This document shows positions 58,649-64,000 of a DNA stretch of 64,000 nt, piece after piece. Origin of the DNA: Clitoria ternatea (lineage: Eukaryota > Streptophyta > Magnoliopsida > Fabales > Fabaceae). The stretch covers positions 109,022,718 through 109,086,717 of the forward strand of contig CM075675.1 in NCBI GenBank assembly GCA_037962975.1, read 5' to 3'. Below the pieces are notes generated by a model that saw only the letters and a program-made list of their open reading frames with translations, made no database searches and had not been told where the DNA came from. Numbering within the stretch: the first letter of the stretch is position 1; every line of letters begins with the position of its first letter. The translations under genes were made by a program, and so were the position numbers.

Positions 58649-61600
58649 CGTAGGATAAAATCTACCCCTTTCCTTAGAGAAATATGATGAAACTTCAGGC
58701 ACAGCCCTACAATGCCTTTCTAAGCATGCCGTAAAAAATCATATGAAAATTCAGCTGCTTGGTTTAGTCAAATTTTCATAGGAATTAGCCTTCAAATTTT
58801 ACTAAAAATTTATCATTGGAGGGAAATATAATCAAACTTCAAGGACAACCTTACAATTCCTTTCAAAGCATAGTCATAAAACATCATACAAAAATTTAAC
58901 CGCTTGATTTTATCAGCCTTTAAATTTTGCTAAAAATTCATCATTGGAGAAAATCTGTCATTTCCCTTAGAGAAATCTAATGAAACTTTAGGGATAACCT
59001 TAAAATGTCTTTCTAAGCATTGCTATAAAAAATCATGACAAATTCAACCACTCAGATTTGTTATATTTTCATGGGCTTTTAGCTTTTAAATTCAGCTAAA
59101 TAATCATCTCTGATAGAAATCTACTCTTTCCCATGAAGTAATCTGATGAAACTTTAAAGACAACCTTACAATGTCTTTCTAAGTATGGCCATATAAAAAC
59201 ATGAAAAAATTTAACCGTTTTTTTATCATATTTTTCTAGGCAAAAATTCATTGTTGAAGAAAATCTGCTCCTTCCCTTGGAGAAATCAGATTAAACTTTA
59301 GGCACAACCTTATAAAGCCTTTCTAAGCATGACCACAAAAAATTATGCAAAAATGTAACAACTAGGTTTTGTCATATCTTTATGGACATTAGCCTTCAAA
59401 TGCGGCTAAAAATTCATCAGTGGAGAAAATCGGCCCCTTCCCATGGAGAAATCTGATTCAACTTTAGGGACAACCTTAGAATGCCTTTCTAAACATGGTC
59501 ATAAAAAATCATGCAAAAATTTAACCACCCAGCTTTGTCATATTTTCATCACCATTAGCCTTTAAATTTGGTTAAAAATTCATCTTTAGAGAAAATTTGC
59601 CCCACCTCTTGGAGAAATATGATGAAACTTCAAGGACAATCGTACAAGGCCTTTGGAAGCATGGCAGCAAAAATTCATGCAAAAAATCAACCACTCCATT
59701 TTGACATATTTTCGTGGGTATAATACCTTCAATTTTGGTGAAAAAATTATCGTTGGAGAACATCTGACCCTCCGCTTTGAGAAATGTGATGAAACTTCAT
59801 GGACAACCTTATAATATCTTTCTAAGTATAGCTGTAAAAAATCATTCTAAAATTCAACCGCTCGGATTTTTCAACGGTTCATTTGCTAATGCCTTCAATT
59901 TTGACTAAAAATTCTTCGTTAGAGAAAATCTGACCCTCCCTTTGAAGAAATCTGATGAAACTCCATGGAAAACCTTACAATGCCCATGTAAGGATAGTCA
60001 TAAAAAATCTTGCAAAAATTTAATCGCTCAGTTTTGTCATATTTTCATGGGCTAATGCCATCAATTTTGCTAAAAATTAATTGTTAGAGAAAATATGTCT
60101 ATTTCCTTAGAAATATTTAATGAAACTTCAAGGACAACCTTATGTTACGTTTCTTAGCATGACCACAAAAAACCATGTAAAAATTCAACCGCTTAGTTTT
60201 GTCATATTTTCGTGGGCTAATGCTTTCAATTTTGGCTAAAAGTTTATCATTGGAGAAAATCTGACCCTCCCTATGGAGAAATCTGATGAAATTTCATAGA
60301 CAACCTTAGAATGCCTTTCTAAGCATAGCTGTAAAAACTCATTCAAAAATTCAACCCCTCGATTTTGTCATATTTTCGTTGACTAACGCCTTCAATTTTG
60401 GCTAAAAATTGATCATTGGAAAATATCTAACCCTGCCTTGGAAAAATCAGATGAAACTTTAGGGATAAGCTTAACTTACTTTCTAAGCATGACAACAAAA
60501 AATCATGTAAAAATTCAACCGCTTAGTTTTATCGTATTTGCGTGGGCAAATACCGTCAATTATGGGTAAAAATTCTACGTTCAAGAAAATCTCACCCTCC
60601 TCTTGGAGAAATCTCTTCAAACTTCATTGACAACCTTACAATGCCCTTCTTAGCATAGCTATAAAAAATTATGTAAAAATTAAACTGCTTAGTTTTGTCG
60701 TATTTTCATGCCTTCAATTTTGGCTAAAAATTCATTGTTGGAGAAAATCTGCCGCTTCCCTGGGAGAAATTTGATGAAACTTCATGGACAACCATACAAT
60801 GCCTTTCTAAGCATAACCAGAAAAAATCATGCAAAAATTCAACCGCTTAATTTTCATATTTTCGTGGGCTAATGCCTTCAATTTTAGGTAAAAATTTATC
60901 ATTGAAGAAAATCTGACCCTCCCCTTGGAGAAATCTGATCAAACTTTATGGACAACATTACAAATTCCTTTCTAAGCATAGCTGTAAAAAATCATTCAAA
61001 AATTCAATCGCTCGATTTTATCATATTTTTATGGGCTGCCTTCAATTTTGGCTAAAAATTTATCGTTGGAGAAAATCTGATCCTCCCTTTGGAGAAATGT
61101 GATGAAACTTCATGGACAACCTTACAATATCTTTCTAAGCATTTCCTCAAAAACTTATTCATAAATTCAACCACTCAGTTTTTTTGGAATTTTTGTGGGC
61201 TAATGCCTTTAATTTTGGCTAAAAATTCATCGTTAAAGAATATAAGACCCCCCTTGGAGAAATGTAATCAAATTTCATGGACAACCTTACAATGCAATTC
61301 AAAGCATAGCCGCAAAAAATATTAAAAAATTCAACCGCTCAATTTTTTCGAATTTTTATTGGCTTATGCCTTCAATTTTAACTAAAAATTCATCATTGGG
61401 GAAAATGTACCCCTTTCCTTGAAGAAATTAGATGAAAGTTCATTGACAACCTTACAATGCCTTTCTAAACATAACTGTAAAAAATTATGCAAAAATATTA
61501 CCGATCAATTTTGTCATATATTCATGGGCTATTGGCTTCAATTTTGCCTAAAAATTCATCGTTGGAGAGAATCTGACCTTCCCTTAGAGAAATCTCATGA

Positions 61601-64000
61601 AACTTAATGGACAACCTTTCATTCCCTTTCTTAGCATGACCGTAAAAAATCATGCAAAATTTAACCGATATTTTTTGTTGTATTTTCATGTTCTACATCC
61701 TTCAATTTTGGCTAAAAATTTATCGTTGGAGAAAATATGAACCTTCCTATAGACAAATCTGATCAAACTTCATGGACAACCTTACAATGCCTTTCTAAGC
61801 ACAGCCATAAAAAATCATGCAAAAATTAAACCGTTCAGTTCTGCCATATTTTTGTGGGATAATGCCTTCAATTTTTGCTAAAAATTCTCCTTCGGAGAAA
61901 ATCTACCCCTTCCCTTGAAGAAATTTGATGTAACTTCATACACAAGCTTATAATGCCCTCTAAGCATAACCGCAAAAAATCATGCAAAAATTCAATCACT
62001 CGATTTTGTCGTATTTTTATGGGCTAATGCCTTTAATTTTGGCTAAAAATTTATTGTTGGAGAAAATCTAACCCCCTTAGAGAAATGTGATAAAACTTAA
62101 TGGAGAACCTTATAATGTCTTTCTAAGCATTGCCTCAAAAAATTATTCAAAAATTCAACCGCTTGATTTTTTCGAATTTTGGTGGGCTATGCCTTAAAAT
62201 TTGCCTAAAAAATCATCAACAGAGAAAATCAGACCCTCTCTTGGACAAATCTTATGAAACTTGAAGGATAACCTTTCATTCCTTTTCTGAGCATGACTTA
62301 AAAAATCATGAAAAATTCAACCTCTGGGTTTTGTAGTATTTTCATTGGCTAGCCTTTAATTTTGACTAAAAATTCATCGTTGGAGAAAATTTGCCCCTTC
62401 CCTTGGAGAAATTTAATGAAACCTTATAGACAACCTTACAATGCCTTTCCAAGCACAATCGTAAAAAAATGCAAAAATTAAACCGCTCGATTTTGTGATA
62501 TTTTCATGGGTTAATGCCTTCAATTTTGGCTAAAAATTTATTGTTTGAGAAAATTTGACCCTCCCTTAGAGAAATCTGATGAAACTTGAGGGACAACCTT
62601 TCACTCCCTTTTGAAGCATGGCCGTAAAAAATCATGTGAAAATTCAACTACTCAACTTTATCGTAATTTCGTGGTCATTAGCCTTCAATTTGGACTAAAA
62701 ATTCATCGTTGGAGAAAATCTGACCCACGCCTTTAAGAAATCTATTCAAACTTCATGGAACCTTACAATGCATTTTTAAGAATAGCCGTAAAAAATCATG
62801 CAAAAATTTAACCGCTCAGTTTTGTCATATTTTCGTGAAAATGCCTTTAATTTTGGTTAAAAATTCATCGTTGGAGAAAATTTGCCCCTTCCCTTGAAGA
62901 AATTTGATGAAAGTTTATGGACAAGCTCTTATTCCTTTTCTAAGCATGGCCACAAAAAATCATGTAAAAATTCAACTGTTTAGTTTTATCGTATTTTCAT
63001 GGGCTAATATGCCTTCAATTTTGGTTAAAAATTCATTGTTGGAGAAAATTTGACCCTCCCTTGGAGAAATCTGATGAAAGTTGAGGGATACCATTTCACT
63101 CCTTTTCTAAGCATGGTCGTAAAAAATCATACAAAAATTCAACTATTCAGTTTTGTCGTATTTTCATGGTCTAATGCCTTTAATTTTGTCTAAAAATTCA
63201 TCGTTGGAGAAAATTTGATCACACTTCATGGACAACCTTTCCCATGCCTTTCTAAACATAGCCGTAAAAAATCACGTAAAAATTCAACTGCTCAGTTTTG
63301 TCATATTTTTGTGTGCTAATGCCTTCAATTTTGGTTAACAATTCTCCGTTGGTGAAAATCTTACCCTCCTCTTAGAGAAATGTGATGAAACTTTATGGAG
63401 AACCTTACAATATCTTTCTAAGCATTGCCTCAAAAAATCATTCAAAAATTCAATCGCTCAAAAAATCATTCAAAAAATCATTCAAAACTTCATAGACAAC
63501 CTTACAATGTATTTCTAAGCACTGCCTTAAAAAATCATTCAAAAATTCAACCGCTTGGTTTTTTTGAATTTTCATGGGCTTCAATTTTGGCTAAAAATTC
63601 ATCATTGGAGAAAATCTTACCCTTCCATGGAGAAATATGATGAAACTTCATGGACAAGCCTACAATGCCTTTCTAAGCATAGTCATAAAAAATCATGTAA
63701 AAATTTAACAGCTTGGTTTTGTCGTATTTTAATGGGCTAATGCCTTTAATTTTTGGAAAATATTTGACCCTCCCCTTAGAGAAATATAATGAAACTTTAT
63801 GGGAAAGCTTACAATGTCTTTCTAAGCGTTGCCTCAAAAAATCATTCAAAAATTCAACCACTCGATTTTTTCAAATTATTGTAGGCTAATGGAGAAATCT
63901 GAGGAAACTTCTGAGACAAACTTACAATGCCTTTTTAAGCATAAATGTAAAAATTTAGGTAAAAAATTCAACCGCTCGATTTTTTCATATTTTCATGTGC
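58649..64000. repeat. 166-bp satellite array, 'ggctaatgcc' subfamily to the right
   Basis: About 32 direct monomers running off the window. From about 59.8 kb the consensus changes: gggctaatgccttcaatttt, catggacaacc, and gaccctcccttgg instead of gccccttcccttgg. Spacing of the TTGGAGAAAATCT word between 61.07 and 62.06 kb is 162-167 bp. A local duplication of aaaaaatcattca occurs near 63455-63485. Short ORFs are shadows. No gene. Confidence 0.92.

Noticed and set aside
12511..64000. Numerous 60-90 codon ORFs in satellite monomers
   Set aside because: They recur with the monomer, are broken at random and share one repeat-derived peptide theme.
12511..64000. CENP-B-box-like word TCGTTGGA in the satellite monomer
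   Set aside because: Only the 5' half of the mammalian box matches; the CGGG half is absent, and plants are not known to use CENP-B at centromeres.
1..64000. tRNA, snoRNA or intact rRNA genes
   Set aside because: None recognised by reading. The only tRNA-related sequence is the primer-binding site, and the only rRNA is the 133-bp plastid fragment. A covariance-model scan would be needed to exclude small RNA genes.

Overview
The window looks like nuclear, repeat-dense heterochromatin of a flowering plant, probably pericentromeric or another satellite-rich block. No host protein gene is recognisable. The reasons are: Athila-type Ty3/gypsy retrotransposons primed by tRNA-Asp, long arrays of a roughly 166-bp satellite, degenerate plant telomere-like (TTTAGGG) blocks, and a short nuclear copy of plastid 16S rDNA. 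A legume is possible, because the short repeated motifs CACTCGG and CTCGCTCAAGCGAG remind me of Phaseoleae repeats. That is a weak impression, not a call.

Layout. (1) 1-12368: an Athila-like LTR retrotransposon on the + strand whose 5' LTR lies just outside the window. It has a gag-pol frame (127-5454) broken by two TAG codons, an integrase whose third catalytic acidic residue is Lys, a CACTCGG-rich tract, a small downstream ORF (8261/8357-8908) and the 3' LTR (10504-12368). (2) 12369-20669: 166-bp satellite monomers alternating with GGTAGCA/GGTAACA heptamer arrays, including a two-copy higher-order repeat of about 1.9 kb. (3) 20670-39621: one insertion of 18,952 bp that splits a satellite monomer and is bounded by the 5-bp duplication ATTTT. 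It has the order A-B-X-B-C, where A+B+C looks like a single LTR of about 4.6 kb and B occurs twice at about 4,123 bp. Nested in the first B copy is a second, complete retrotransposon on the minus strand (23671-32417; LTRs of 1804 and 1806 bp; duplication ATTCT). The second B copy preserves its empty target site. (4) 39622-64000: satellite again, with three modules made of inverted monomer, heptamer array and a linker carrying GGTACC. Two of these continue into an AT-rich core and a degenerate TTTAGGG block, forming a tandem unit of about 4.9 kb. A 573-bp solo LTR and a 133-bp plastid 16S rDNA fragment sit in this part.

How the parts relate. The nested minus-strand element has no pol. It shares LTR ends, the tRNA-Asp primer site, the polypurine tract and much of its internal non-coding sequence with the Athila-like element at the left. 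It therefore looks like a large non-autonomous derivative (LARD) mobilised by that family, and it carries its own 389-codon acidic ORF. Insertion order can be read directly: satellite first, then the outer LTR element, then the LARD. By-eye divergence agrees: about 2-3% between the two B copies and about 1.4% between the two LARD LTRs. All percentages and copy numbers are estimates made by reading, not computed alignments.
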